In this document: positions 6,973 through 14,221 of the stretch, one piece after another
Position numbering within the stretch: the stretch's first letter is position 1
Layout: each line of letters begins with the position of its first letter
The notes under the pieces: model-generated
What the model was told of the DNA's origin: nothing
Databases searched by the model: none
The model's input: only the letters and a program-made list of their open reading frames with translations
Assembly: GCA_022785155.1 (NCBI GenBank)
Contig: JALFRH010000143.1
Location: 1-20,830, forward strand
Reading direction: 5' to 3'
Length of the DNA: 20,830 bases
Origin: Spirochaetales bacterium
GTDB taxonomy: Bacteria; Spirochaetota; Spirochaetia; Sphaerochaetales; Sphaerochaetaceae
Program-made: the position numbers and the translations under genes

Positions 6973-8079
6973 ATGGCTATTATGAAAATTAAAGGCGTAG
7001 TAAAAGACTATGCATGGGGTAATAAGGATTTTCTTCCTTCTCTTTTGGGATATGAAATAAGCGACAAGCCTCAGGCTGAGTATTGGATGGGAACCCATCC
7101 AAGTGGAGAAGCTGTGACGGAAGGAAGAAAACTATCAGAAGTAATAAACAGGCGTTTGCCTTTCCTCTTTAAGGTTTTGGCAATAGATTCACCTCTTTCA
7201 CTGCAGTGTCATCCCAATAAAATCCAAGCTAAGGAAGGATGGAAGAAGGAAGAGGAACTGAGAGCAAAGAAAGAAGCCTGCAATTATCAGGATGATAACG
7301 AAAAGGCTGAAGTCCTATGTGCCCTTACTCCTGTTACAGCCCTCTGTGGTTTCAAGCCATTTGATGAGGCTGTAGCTTCCCTTAACGAGTATATTCCTTC
7401 TTCCTTCGATACATATCTGAAAGAGAAAAAGAATATCAAGGAACTCTTTATTTCTCTCTTTGGTTTAAACCAAGGAGATAAGGACATTGTATTGAAGGAA
7501 CTGGAAACATCGATGGAAGGAAAGGCAAAGACCCAGGATGATTACTATACGACGGAGGGGGTGATATCCACAGTCCTTAAGAAGTATCCAGGAGACATCG
7601 GGTGTGTCTTTCCCTTGATGATGAATGTGGTACATGTGGCTCCTGGAGAAGCTTTGTATCTTGAGCCGGATACTCTTCATGCATATGTAAAGGGAAATGG
7701 AATGGAGCTTATGACAGCTTCAGACAATGTGTTGAGAGGTGGTCTGACACCTAAGAGGATAGATCTTAAAGAGCTTTCTTCCCTTCTTTATTTCGGGCCT
7801 TCTTTCCCTGAAAACGTAAAGAAGAGGGAAAAGGATGGAATCATAAACTATATGACTCCTTCCCCCGACTTTATGCTTTCCCGCATGGACGATGGCATCT
7901 TCAACGCTCCTTTGTCTGTAGATGCCATTGTTATAGTGGAAAAAGGAGAGGCTGAAATAAAGGATCAGGAAGACAAAGTGGTCCTTAAGAAAGGCGAAGT
8001 CTGTTTCATCGAAAAGGGTAGTGCAGCATCAATAACTGTCACAGGAACACTTTATATGGCCAGTGAGGCATATAACTGA
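6973..8079 (+). CDS. manA: Mannose-6-phosphate isomerase, class I
   Basis: Interconverts fructose-6-phosphate and mannose-6-phosphate in the cytoplasm, feeding mannose use and sugar-nucleotide synthesis. The 368-residue form has the type I features: YAWG near the start, the zinc ligands Gln78 and His80 in LQCHPNK, Glu113, and His236 in LEPDTLHAYVKGNG, then Arg255 in NVLRGGLTPK. The usual NHKPE around the zinc-binding Glu reads NEKAE here, keeping the Glu. The frame is open further upstream to 6838, but that would run through the tRNA gene on the other strand, and family alignment begins at MKIKGVV. I chose ATG 6973 because a TATTCT box sits 6 nt before it; ATG 6982 is the alternative. No Shine-Dalgarno is visible at either. 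The stop overlaps the exonuclease start (TGATG). Confidence 0.92.
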   Translation: MAIMKIKGVVKDYAWGNKDFLPSLLGYEISDKPQAEYWMGTHPSGEAVTEGRKLSEVINRRLPFLFKVLAIDSPLSLQCHPNKIQAKEGWKKEEELRAKKEACNYQDDNEKAEVLCALTPVTALCGFKPFDEAVASLNEYIPSSFDTYLKEKKNIKELFISLFGLNQGDKDIVLKELETSMEGKAKTQDDYYTTEGVISTVLKKYPGDIGCVFPLMMNVVHVAPGEALYLEPDTLHAYVKGNGMELMTASDNVLRGGLTPKRIDLKELSSLLYFGPSFPENVKKREKDGIINYMTPSPDFMLSRMDDGIFNAPLSVDAIVIVEKGEAEIKDQEDKVVLKKGEVCFIEKGSAASITVTGTLYMASEAYN

Positions 8080-8687
8080 TGAACTATGTTGCAATAGATT
8101 TTGAAACAGCTGCCTGTCGTATGGACAGTGCCTGTGCCCTTGGCCTTGTAAGATTCGATTCAGAAGGAACGGAGCTGGAGTCCTGGTATTCCCTTATCAG
8201 ACCACCGGTGCTGCAGTTTGATGATGTTTGCACACAGGTCCATCATCTCTCTCCTCTCGATATAACAAAGGCCCCGACACTGAAGGAGCTTTGGCCTGAG
8301 ATAAGGGAGTTCATAAAAAATGATCCTCTTGTAGCCCACAATGCTCAGTTTGATATGAATGTTCTTAGGCATACTCTTGTAGCATGGGACCTGGATGTTC
8401 CTTCCTATAAGTATTTCTGCACTTTATCTCTGTCCAGAAAACTTTGGAAAGGGAGAAGGAGCTACAAGCTTACTTCACTGGCTGAAGATATGGGTTGGGA
8501 ATATGATGCCCATAACGCTTTGGCAGATGCGGAGGTTTGTGGAAAGCTCTTTTCAAGGTTATGCGGTGAAGTGCTCTACAATGACGATGTTGCAGCCAGA
8601 TTTTTCTCCCGTATCTATAAGAAGGGAGAGAAACATGTGTTTCCAGAGACTCTGGAGTCTCCATATAAAGATACACTATTTGGGTAA
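8079..8687 (+). CDS. DEDDh 3'-5' exonuclease, DNA polymerase III epsilon-like
   Basis: This 202-residue protein is an RNase T/DnaQ-type exonuclease. The three motifs are ExoI DFET with Asp7 and Glu9, ExoII VAHNAQFD with Asp92, and ExoIII HNALADA with His145 and Asp150, which together give the two-metal DEDDh active site. The protein is a stand-alone exonuclease domain with about 45 extra residues at the C-terminus, lacking polymerase or other recognised parts. Its ATG overlaps the manA stop codon as TGATG, so translation is probably coupled to manA although the functions are unrelated. It may act in proofreading, repair or RNA trimming; the sequence does not separate these. A strong hairpin lies 22 nt downstream and may end the transcript, although its best T-tract is on the other strand. 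Confidence 0.87.
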   Translation: MNYVAIDFETAACRMDSACALGLVRFDSEGTELESWYSLIRPPVLQFDDVCTQVHHLSPLDITKAPTLKELWPEIREFIKNDPLVAHNAQFDMNVLRHTLVAWDLDVPSYKYFCTLSLSRKLWKGRRSYKLTSLAEDMGWEYDAHNALADAEVCGKLFSRLCGEVLYNDDVAARFFSRIYKKGEKHVFPETLESPYKDTLFG

Positions 8688-8703
8688 TATAAATGAGACG
8701 TTA

Positions 8704-8742
8704 AGAAAAATGGTCCGAAGTTTGTTTTTCCTTCGGACCATT
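8704..8742 (-). terminator. Terminator of the small lipoprotein gene; hairpin may act on both strands
   Basis: AATGGTCCGAAG (8709-8720) pairs perfectly over 12 bp with CTTCGGACCATT (8731-8742), with a 10-nt loop. On the minus strand the hairpin is followed by TTTTTC, a classic terminator, 9 nt after the lipoprotein stop. On the plus strand it follows the exonuclease gene but only TTCTC comes after it. Confidence 0.8.
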
Positions 8743-8751
8743 CTCTATAGT

Positions 8752-8890
8752 TTATTCCTCTTTGGATATTTCATTTCCTTCCTGGTCAATAAAAGTGACT
8801 TTGACCTTTTCGACTGGAGGCGTAGGATTACATGCAGCAAAAAGCACGACTATTAGGCAGATAGTAAAAATGAGCTTTCTCTTTTTTCAT
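8752..8890 (-). pseudogene. Small lipoprotein gene disrupted by a 1-nt frameshift near its start
   Basis: From the ATG at 8890 the minus strand reads AAAAAA then stops after 20 codons. With one A fewer in that run (positions 8882-8887) it reads MKKRKLIFTICLIVVLFAAC and continues CNPTPPVEKVKVTF through EISKEE to the stop at 8752-8754: a 45-residue lipoprotein precursor with a lysine-rich start, a hydrophobic helix and the lipobox LFAAC. The mature part would be only about 26 residues. AGGGGA sits upstream of the ATG and a strong terminator follows, so the gene outline is intact. In the correct frame a TGA precedes the second codon and no usable start exists. It may be a genuine pseudogene, a phase-variable gene, a gene rescued by slippage on the A run, or a sequencing error. 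The function of the peptide is unknown. Confidence 0.6.
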
Positions 8891-8926
8891 TTGTGGGTTC
8901 CCCTATAGTTTGCTAGGTATACATAG

Positions 8927-8956
8927 AACATCGAAAACAGAAATGCTTTCGATGTT
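8927..8956. repeat. 10-bp inverted repeat upstream of the small lipoprotein gene
   Basis: AACATCGAAA (8927-8936) and TTTCGATGTT (8947-8956) are perfectly complementary with a 10-nt loop. It lies 37 nt before the lipoprotein ATG and has no T-tract on either side, so an operator or a 5' UTR hairpin is more likely than a terminator. I see nothing else in 8891-9057. Confidence 0.6.
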
Positions 8957-9057
8957 TGACTTATATTATTCCGTTACATAGAAATAGAGTAAAAATTATT
9001 CGAGAAAAAGTACAATTCCCAGTGTTTGTTTAGAAATAATGTAGGTTTTAATGAGGT

Positions 9058-9092
9058 TTAAAAAAGGCCCGAAGCTTATTTGCCTCGGGCTT
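9058..9092 (-). terminator. Rho-independent terminator after the polytopic PAP2 gene
   Basis: On the minus strand GCCCGA (9090-9085) pairs with TCGGGC (9072-9067), followed by C and a run of T. It lies about 15 nt after the stop at 9105. Confidence 0.85.
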
Positions 9093-9104
9093 GGAAGAAT
9101 ATGC

Positions 9105-10028
9105 TTATTTGATTTCTCTTTCAAAGATATTCAGTTTTACCGCAATCATCGGGTAAATGAAGCTGCTCCAGAAGACCAGGAAGAAATAGGAAATACACTT
9201 GAAGATCATCGGGAACAATGGAATAGCTCTTATTGCCAGCCATAAACCAATACCTACAACTGCACCAAGAATGAAGCCAATGATCTTCTTTTTCATTGTG
9301 GAAGGGACTTTGAAGTTGATTCTATCTCTCTCTAAATAGGCTCCAAGGAAGAGGCCTGAACACATGATGGAAGTCTCCATCAAGTCTTTCCATAGGAGGG
9401 ATTCTATGGCTCCTCCCTCCAAAAGTATTGCTGTCACCAGGCCTACCGTTCCTGTAATTGTCGTGATGATTATGCTGACTTTTCCAAAGTGCTTTTCGTC
9501 ATCATAAAGCTCATACATCTTTTTTGAGAGAAAGAGGGAGAAGAAGAGTCCCAATACGATTCCCACAATGACATCCAAAGGCCAATGGCAAATAAGGTAT
9601 ACACGTGAAACCGGAACCAAAACTATCAATAATACTGCAATGATTTTTATCCATGTCTTCTTTGAGAATGAATAAACTGTTCCCCAGAGGGCTCCTGCCG
9701 TAGTGGAGTGGCCTGAAGGGAAGGAGTACCCTGTCGCCGTGGATGGAAGGGCGCTCTCCAGTTCACCTGGATACTGTACCCAAGGTCGTGGAACACGGAA
9801 GATTACTTTAAGGATGTTCATGGAGAAGTTTGCTGGAAGAAGTGTGCCTCCAAAGGCAAAGCCCATTCTCTTATCTACACACCAATATATTATAAGAAGT
9901 AGGAGAATGGCCACAGGCGCATCTCCACAGTATGTTACGGCTTTTGCAATGAAATCCAAAGCAGGTTTGCTTATGGATTGGAAAAAGAGCATTATAGGTT
10001 TCTGCAGTTCTAGAAGTGCATCGATCAT
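9105..10028 (-). CDS. Polytopic membrane PAP2-family phosphatase
   Basis: This 307-residue integral membrane protein carries the three PAP2 blocks: Lys74 with Arg81-Pro82, FPSGHS with PSGH at 104-107, and Ser141-Arg142-x5-His148-x3-Asp152. The remaining sequence is mostly hydrophobic segments (for example 39-50, 128-141, 153-168 and several between 185 and 300), giving a longer protein than the secreted PAP2 enzyme at 1943-2599, with an extra C-terminal membrane region of about 130 residues. Likely substrates are lipid phosphates such as phosphatidic acid, phosphatidylglycerol phosphate or undecaprenyl pyrophosphate; I cannot choose. There is no signal peptide; the catalytic blocks probably face the periplasm, as in the family. 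GGGAGG before the ATG fixes the start. It is a single-gene unit closed by a terminator, divergent from livK. Confidence 0.88.
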   Translation of the reverse strand: MIDALLELQKPIMLFFQSISKPALDFIAKAVTYCGDAPVAILLLLIIYWCVDKRMGFAFGGTLLPANFSMNILKVIFRVPRPWVQYPGELESALPSTATGYSFPSGHSTTAGALWGTVYSFSKKTWIKIIAVLLIVLVPVSRVYLICHWPLDVIVGIVLGLFFSLFLSKKMYELYDDEKHFGKVSIIITTITGTVGLVTAILLEGGAIESLLWKDLMETSIMCSGLFLGAYLERDRINFKVPSTMKKKIIGFILGAVVGIGLWLAIRAIPLFPMIFKCISYFFLVFWSSFIYPMIAVKLNIFEREIK

Positions 10029-10187
10029 TTTGTCCTCCCTGTTTTACAGACAGATTTAAACCCTTGATGTAAGTATACAATAAAAAATAAAAAGTTCTTT
10101 GAAATTGGGAAAAATATAGTGCCAAAAATACAAATCTTGTGGTATTAATGACAAAAACTCTTTTTTAATCCCTCTATTTGTCTTAAT

Positions 10188-10232
10188 CAAAAAGAATTAG
10201 TGGTGTAAATAAAAAAATAATCGTTCTTTTTG
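10188..10232. promoter_or_regulatory. Inverted repeat upstream of the livK promoter, candidate operator
   Basis: CAAAAAGAA (10188-10196) and TTCTTTTTG (10224-10232) are perfectly complementary, 27 nt apart, and end 21 nt before the livK -35 box. A direct repeat AATTGAA also occurs at about 10241 and 10253. Both are AT-rich, so chance is possible. Confidence 0.3.
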
Positions 10233-10253
10233 TAATTTTGAATTGAAAATTAA

Positions 10254-10282
10254 TTGAATAAAAATACTGTTTTTTGTATATT
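10254..10282 (+). promoter_or_regulatory. Promoter of the liv operon
   Basis: TTGAAT (10254-10259), 17 nt, TATATT (10277-10282), inside very AT-rich DNA. The predicted 5' UTR is about 38 nt and contains AGGAG at 10312-10316. Confidence 0.65.
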
Positions 10283-10326
10283 ACCACCATCAAGCAAAAA
10301 ATTTTTGGAACAGGAGCCAAAATAAT

Positions 10327-11484
10327 ATGAAGAAATTTCTTGCTATCGCATTGATTGCTGTTGTTGCAGTTGCAGCAGTCTTCGCAAATGGAAGCAGCGA
10401 ATCAGCTTCTTCTGAAGTTAAAATCGGATTTATCGGACCTCTCACAGGTGACTATGCCAACTATGGTACACTCTGTCGCCAGGCAGTTGAGATGGCTATT
10501 GATGAATGCAATGCAAAGGGTGGCATCGACGGTATGACTGTCAAGCTCATCGCTGAAGACAGTGAAGGTGACCCGAACAAGGCATATGCAGCTATGGAAA
10601 AGCTTGCAAACACAGATAAGGTTTCTGCTGTCATCGGACCAGTTTTGACAGGTGAGGCTTTCTCTGTCGGCCCAATCGCTTGCGAACTTGGTGTTCTTTC
10701 AGTAACTCCATCTGCATCCCACAAGGATGTTACAAACCAGGGCGACTATATTTTCCGCACAACTCCATCTGATGGTCTTCAGGGCGAAGTTGCAGGAAAG
10801 TACTGGTATCAGATTCTTGGTTACAGAAAGCTTGCTGTCCTCTATGCAAAGAACGACTACAGTCAGGGTCTCTACGAAGGTATGAAGGAATCTTTCGAGG
10901 CTGACGGTGGTTCCATTGTTGCTGTCGAGACATTCATGGTCGGCGACAAGGACTTCAAGACTCAGCTCACAAAGCTCAAGGATACAGATGCTGAAGCTAT
11001 CTACATCCCAGACTACACAGCAGAAATGGCTCAGATTCTCGAGCAGGCTTCACAGCTTGGCGTCAACAAGCCATTCCTCTCAGGTGACGGATTCCTCAGC
11101 GAAGAAATCTATCAGCTTGCCGGCGAGTATACAGATGGTGTTGTCTACACAGCTTCTGCTCAGTTGGAGGAAACATCACTTGTCAAGGAATTCAGAGATG
11201 CATACACAGCTAAGTGGGGCATCGGTCCAGACTCCTTCGCAACAAACAGCTATGATGCTACAAACATCCTTCTTTCCGTCATCGATGAAGTTGGAACAGA
11301 CAGAAAGGCTATCAGAGACGGTTTTGCAGCAGTTAAGGATTTCGAAGGTGTAAACGGAACAATTAACTTCGCAGAGAACGGAGACCTTGTTGCTTATCAG
11401 GGTATCTATGAAGTCGAAGGCAATACTCCAAAGTATGTCGGCGCATTCAAGATTGAGAATGGCAAGGTTGTCAAGGTTAACTAA
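10327..11484 (+). CDS. livK: Branched-chain amino acid ABC transporter, substrate-binding protein
   Basis: This 385-residue protein is the periplasmic receptor of the Liv importer. A signal peptide (residues 1-20, ending VFA before NGSSES) is followed by the Leu/Ile/Val-binding fold, with typical segments KIGFIGPLTGDYANYG, AVIGPVLTGEAFS, VTPSASHKDVT and YAKNDYSQGLYEG. No lipobox cysteine is present, so it should be released by signal peptidase I. It is the first gene of the operon and has a strong promoter and Shine-Dalgarno. Codons are biased toward C-ending forms, fitting the high expression usual for binding proteins. The next gene starts 100 nt downstream across a hairpin region, which may keep the binding protein in excess of the membrane parts. 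Related receptors bind amides, urea or other amino acids, so leucine/isoleucine/valine is the likely but unproven ligand. Confidence 0.92.
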   Translation: MKKFLAIALIAVVAVAAVFANGSSESASSEVKIGFIGPLTGDYANYGTLCRQAVEMAIDECNAKGGIDGMTVKLIAEDSEGDPNKAYAAMEKLANTDKVSAVIGPVLTGEAFSVGPIACELGVLSVTPSASHKDVTNQGDYIFRTTPSDGLQGEVAGKYWYQILGYRKLAVLYAKNDYSQGLYEGMKESFEADGGSIVAVETFMVGDKDFKTQLTKLKDTDAEAIYIPDYTAEMAQILEQASQLGVNKPFLSGDGFLSEEIYQLAGEYTDGVVYTASAQLEETSLVKEFRDAYTAKWGIGPDSFATNSYDATNILLSVIDEVGTDRKAIRDGFAAVKDFEGVNGTINFAENGDLVAYQGIYEVEGNTPKYVGAFKIENGKVVKVN

Positions 11485-11485
11485 T

Positions 11486-11539
11486 AAGGGATAATCCCTT
11501 TGTTTCAAGGGAAGAGCGCCAAGGTGGTGCTTTTCCCTT
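11486..11539 (+). promoter_or_regulatory. Alternative hairpins between livK and livH (attenuator or mRNA stabiliser)
   Basis: Four complementary segments follow the livK stop: AAGGGAT (11486-11492), ATCCCTT (11494-11500), AAGGGAAGAGC (11507-11517) and GCTTTTCCCTT (11529-11539). Segments 1:2 and 3:4 form hairpins (3:4 is 11 bp with one G-T pair), while 2:3 can pair instead. No long T-tract follows 3:4, so partial termination or 3' end protection of livK mRNA is more likely than full termination. Confidence 0.6.
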
Positions 11540-11584
11540 AAATTTATGAAATAATACAACTCGATATTTTCATAGGAGGTCTCG

Positions 11585-12505
11585 ATGGGATCTGTAAGTT
11601 TATTGTTCCAGCATCTCATGAATGGCCTGACCTTGGGTGGCATTTATGCCCTCATAGCTCTTGGCTATACGATGGTCTATGGTATCTTGAAGTTCATCAA
11701 CTTCGCTCATGGCGACATTTTGATGGTAGGTGCCTATATCGGACTCTTTACATTCGATGCTCTCAGGGGATCCACTCCCTTAGGTCCTTGGTGGCTGGTC
11801 TCTTTCTTTATTGCAATGATTGTTTCAATGATCGGTTGCGCCCTTTTGGGTATGATCATAGAAAGAGTTGCATACAAGCCTTTGAGAAAGGGATCTAGAC
11901 TCGCTCCGCTTCTTTCAGCCATTGGTGTTTCGTTCATCCTTTCCAATGGAGCAGCTTGGATGTTCGGTACTCACTCCAGAAAGTTTAATTATCCTTTTGA
12001 TAACTCTCCTATCGATATAGGTGGTGTAGTTATCACACCCCATCAGATTCTGATTCTTGTGGTGGCGATCGTAATGATGGTCGCCTTGAAGATATTTGTA
12101 GACAAGACAAAGATGGGTAAAGCAATGAGAGCCACTTCCCTTGACGGCGAAACAGCCAAACTCATGGGAATCAACTCGGATATGATCATTTCCTTGACCT
12201 TCGGTATTGGTAGTGCTCTTGCAGCCTGCGGAGGTATCTTGATCTCTCTCGACTATAAAGTATATGCAACAATGGGTACCATGGTAGGTCTCAAAGCCTT
12301 CGTTGCAGCCGTTGTCGGTGGAATCGGAAATATTACAGGTGCCATGTTGGGAGGCTTCCTGCTTGGTCTTTTGGAAACATTTGGTGTTGCTGTTCTAGGA
12401 ATTCCTCAGGGATTTAAGGATGCAATTGCATTTGCAGTTTTGATTCTTATCCTTCTTCTCAAACCGGAAGGACTCTTGGGAAAAGTTGAAAAGGAGAAAG
12501 TATAA
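11585..12505 (+). CDS. livH: Branched-chain amino acid ABC transporter permease LivH
   Basis: This 306-residue inner-membrane permease of the Liv importer begins with the family segment GLTLGGIYALIALGYTMVYG followed by LKFINFAHGDILMVGAY, and has several further membrane helices. The conserved cytoplasmic region GKAMRATSLDGETAKLMGIN, which contacts the ATPases, lies near residues 178-198. Length is normal for LivH. AGGAGG 7 nt before the ATG supports the start. The stop codon overlaps the livM start as TAATG, so translation of the two permeases is coupled. Together with LivM it forms the transmembrane channel for amino acids delivered by LivK. Confidence 0.94.
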   Translation: MGSVSLLFQHLMNGLTLGGIYALIALGYTMVYGILKFINFAHGDILMVGAYIGLFTFDALRGSTPLGPWWLVSFFIAMIVSMIGCALLGMIIERVAYKPLRKGSRLAPLLSAIGVSFILSNGAAWMFGTHSRKFNYPFDNSPIDIGGVVITPHQILILVVAIVMMVALKIFVDKTKMGKAMRATSLDGETAKLMGINSDMIISLTFGIGSALAACGGILISLDYKVYATMGTMVGLKAFVAAVVGGIGNITGAMLGGFLLGLLETFGVAVLGIPQGFKDAIAFAVLILILLLKPEGLLGKVEKEKV

Positions 12506-13443
12506 TGCTGAATTTCTTTATCCTTATTCTTATATACACATGTATCTATGCGTTCATGAGTCTTGGCCAGAACTTGATTACAGGTTACACAGGTATGTTG
12601 TCTCTCTGTGCTGCAGGTTTCTTTGCCGTCGGTAGTTATACTACAGCAATTTTGACTACAAAGTTCGCCTGGTCCTTCTGGGCTACACTTCCTGTAGCTG
12701 CAATTCTTGCCGCTCTCATGGGAGTTTTGATAGGTTTGCCTACATTGAGACTTAAGGGAGACTATCTTGCCATTGCAACCTTGGGCTTTGCAGAGATTGT
12801 AAGAAACATCATAAATAACTGGGATGCTCTTACAAACGGTCCTATGGGTATCCAGAGAATCCCTATGATCACCATCTTCGGCCTGAAGATCTCTCCATAT
12901 CAGAAGTATGGTTTCCTCTTGATGGAAATCATCCTTCTTGCAGTCTGCTGGTTCCTTTTCGAGCGTCTTGCCTCCTCAAGAATGGGTAGGGCTTTGGAAG
13001 CTATCAGGGAAGATGAGATAGCGGCAAACAGCATGGGAATAAACGTAACAAAGTATAAAGTGGTTTCATTTGCCCTCGGTGCAGCCGTAACAGGTATTGC
13101 TGGCTGTCTCCAGGCAGAGTTCACACTCTCTGTTTCCCCTGGCTCCTATGTATTCATGGTTTCAATCATGATCCTCTGTACCGTGGTTTTGGGTGGTATG
13201 GGTAACTTCGTCGCCGTTATTCTGGGCGCTTTCATCATTCAGTTCATCTCATATCTACCTCAGCTTATCGGGCTTTCAAATATCATCCCTGCCCAAGCAA
13301 AACAGATTATCTTCGGTCTTATCCTTGTAGTCATGATGATTTATAGGCCTCAAGGTATTCTTGGAAGAAAGGAAAGAAACAATAAGGGAGCCGAGAAGGC
13401 TTGGATGGAATCGAAGAAGGAGGCTGGAAATGAGCATGCTTGA
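12505..13443 (+). CDS. livM: Branched-chain amino acid ABC transporter permease LivM
   Basis: This 312-residue permease is the partner of LivH. Diagnostic segments are GYTGMLSLCAAGFFAVGSY, GLPTLRLKGDYLAIATLGF, LTNGPMGI and the ATPase-contact loop GRALEAIREDEIAANSMGIN. It ends with a polar tail. AAGGAG 8 nt before the ATG lies within livH. The 3' end overlaps livG by 14 bp. The protein should span the inner membrane with LivH. Compared with the E. coli LivM, which has an N-terminal extension, this is the short form found in many bacteria. Confidence 0.94.
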   Translation: MLNFFILILIYTCIYAFMSLGQNLITGYTGMLSLCAAGFFAVGSYTTAILTTKFAWSFWATLPVAAILAALMGVLIGLPTLRLKGDYLAIATLGFAEIVRNIINNWDALTNGPMGIQRIPMITIFGLKISPYQKYGFLLMEIILLAVCWFLFERLASSRMGRALEAIREDEIAANSMGINVTKYKVVSFALGAAVTGIAGCLQAEFTLSVSPGSYVFMVSIMILCTVVLGGMGNFVAVILGAFIIQFISYLPQLIGLSNIIPAQAKQIIFGLILVVMMIYRPQGILGRKERNNKGAEKAWMESKKEAGNEHA

Positions 13444-14221
13444 AACACAGGCTCTCACTAGAGAGTTCGGCGGTGTCATCGCTGTAAACAAAGTCGATTT
13501 CTTCGTTGAAAAGAATATGATCACCGGACTTATCGGACCTAATGGTGCAGGAAAGACCACACTTTTCAACAACATTACAGGTCTCGATACTCCTACAAGC
13601 GGAAAAGTCTTCTTCGAGGGAAAAGAGATCACAGGTACTCCTGCTGATAAAGTCTGCAGACTTGGGATAGCAAGAACATTCCAGAACATCAGACTTTTCA
13701 AGGAACTGAGTGTCATCGACAACGTAATGGTAGGTCGTCATTTCCACACCGGAAACGCCAAGAACAGGACTGTTCAGGCTATCCTCAGTTATATCGGTGT
13801 TGAAAAAGAAGAGAAGAAGACTTATCTGGATGCCATGAAATGGCTTGAGTTCTTTGGCCTCGAGGAACTGAGAAACGAAAAGGCAAAGAATCTTCCATAT
13901 GGATACCAGAGGGAGCTGGAGATTGCCAGAGCTTTGGCTACAGAGCCTCGCCTCCTGTTCTTGGATGAGCCTGCTGCAGGTATGAACCCACAGGAAACTG
14001 AAGATCTCATGAAGACAATCAGAAGAATCAGGGATCTGGGTGTCACTGTAGTTTTGATTGAACATGACATGAAGCTTGTCATGAATATCTGTGATAATAT
14101 CACCGTCCTGAACTATGGACAGAAGATTGCCCAGGGAACAGCACAGGAAATCCAGTCCAACCCTGCTGTAATCGAAGCATACCTTGGAAAGGATGAAGAT
14201 GAGGAGGACGATGAAGAATGA
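13430..14221 (+). CDS. livG: Branched-chain amino acid ABC transporter ATPase LivG
   Basis: This 263-residue ATPase has Walker A GPNGAGKTT (36-44), Gln85 in ARTFQNIRLF, the LivG-type signature region LPYGYQRELEIARAL (155-169), Walker B LLFLDEP (175-181) and switch His212 in LIEHDM. A longer frame exists upstream to 13361, but ATG 13430 has AAGGAGG 8 nt before it and matches the family N-terminus, so I use it. The gene overlaps livM by 14 bp and livF by 4 bp (ATGA), so all five liv genes form one unit. The C-terminus ends in an unusual acidic tail (DEDEEDDEE). Confidence 0.94.
   Translation: MSMLETQALTREFGGVIAVNKVDFFVEKNMITGLIGPNGAGKTTLFNNITGLDTPTSGKVFFEGKEITGTPADKVCRLGIARTFQNIRLFKELSVIDNVMVGRHFHTGNAKNRTVQAILSYIGVEKEEKKTYLDAMKWLEFFGLEELRNEKAKNLPYGYQRELEIARALATEPRLLFLDEPAAGMNPQETEDLMKTIRRIRDLGVTVVLIEHDMKLVMNICDNITVLNYGQKIAQGTAQEIQSNPAVIEAYLGKDEDEEDDEE

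Noticed and set aside
8395..8856. 153-codon plus-strand frame over the exonuclease end
   Set aside because: It is out of frame with the exonuclease gene, whose motifs are intact, and runs through the terminator hairpin and the antisense of the lipoprotein gene.
10107..10125. Sigma-54-like promoter on the minus strand (TGGCAC followed by a T-rich stretch)
   Set aside because: The essential GC at the -12 element is missing; the TGGCAC match alone is not enough.
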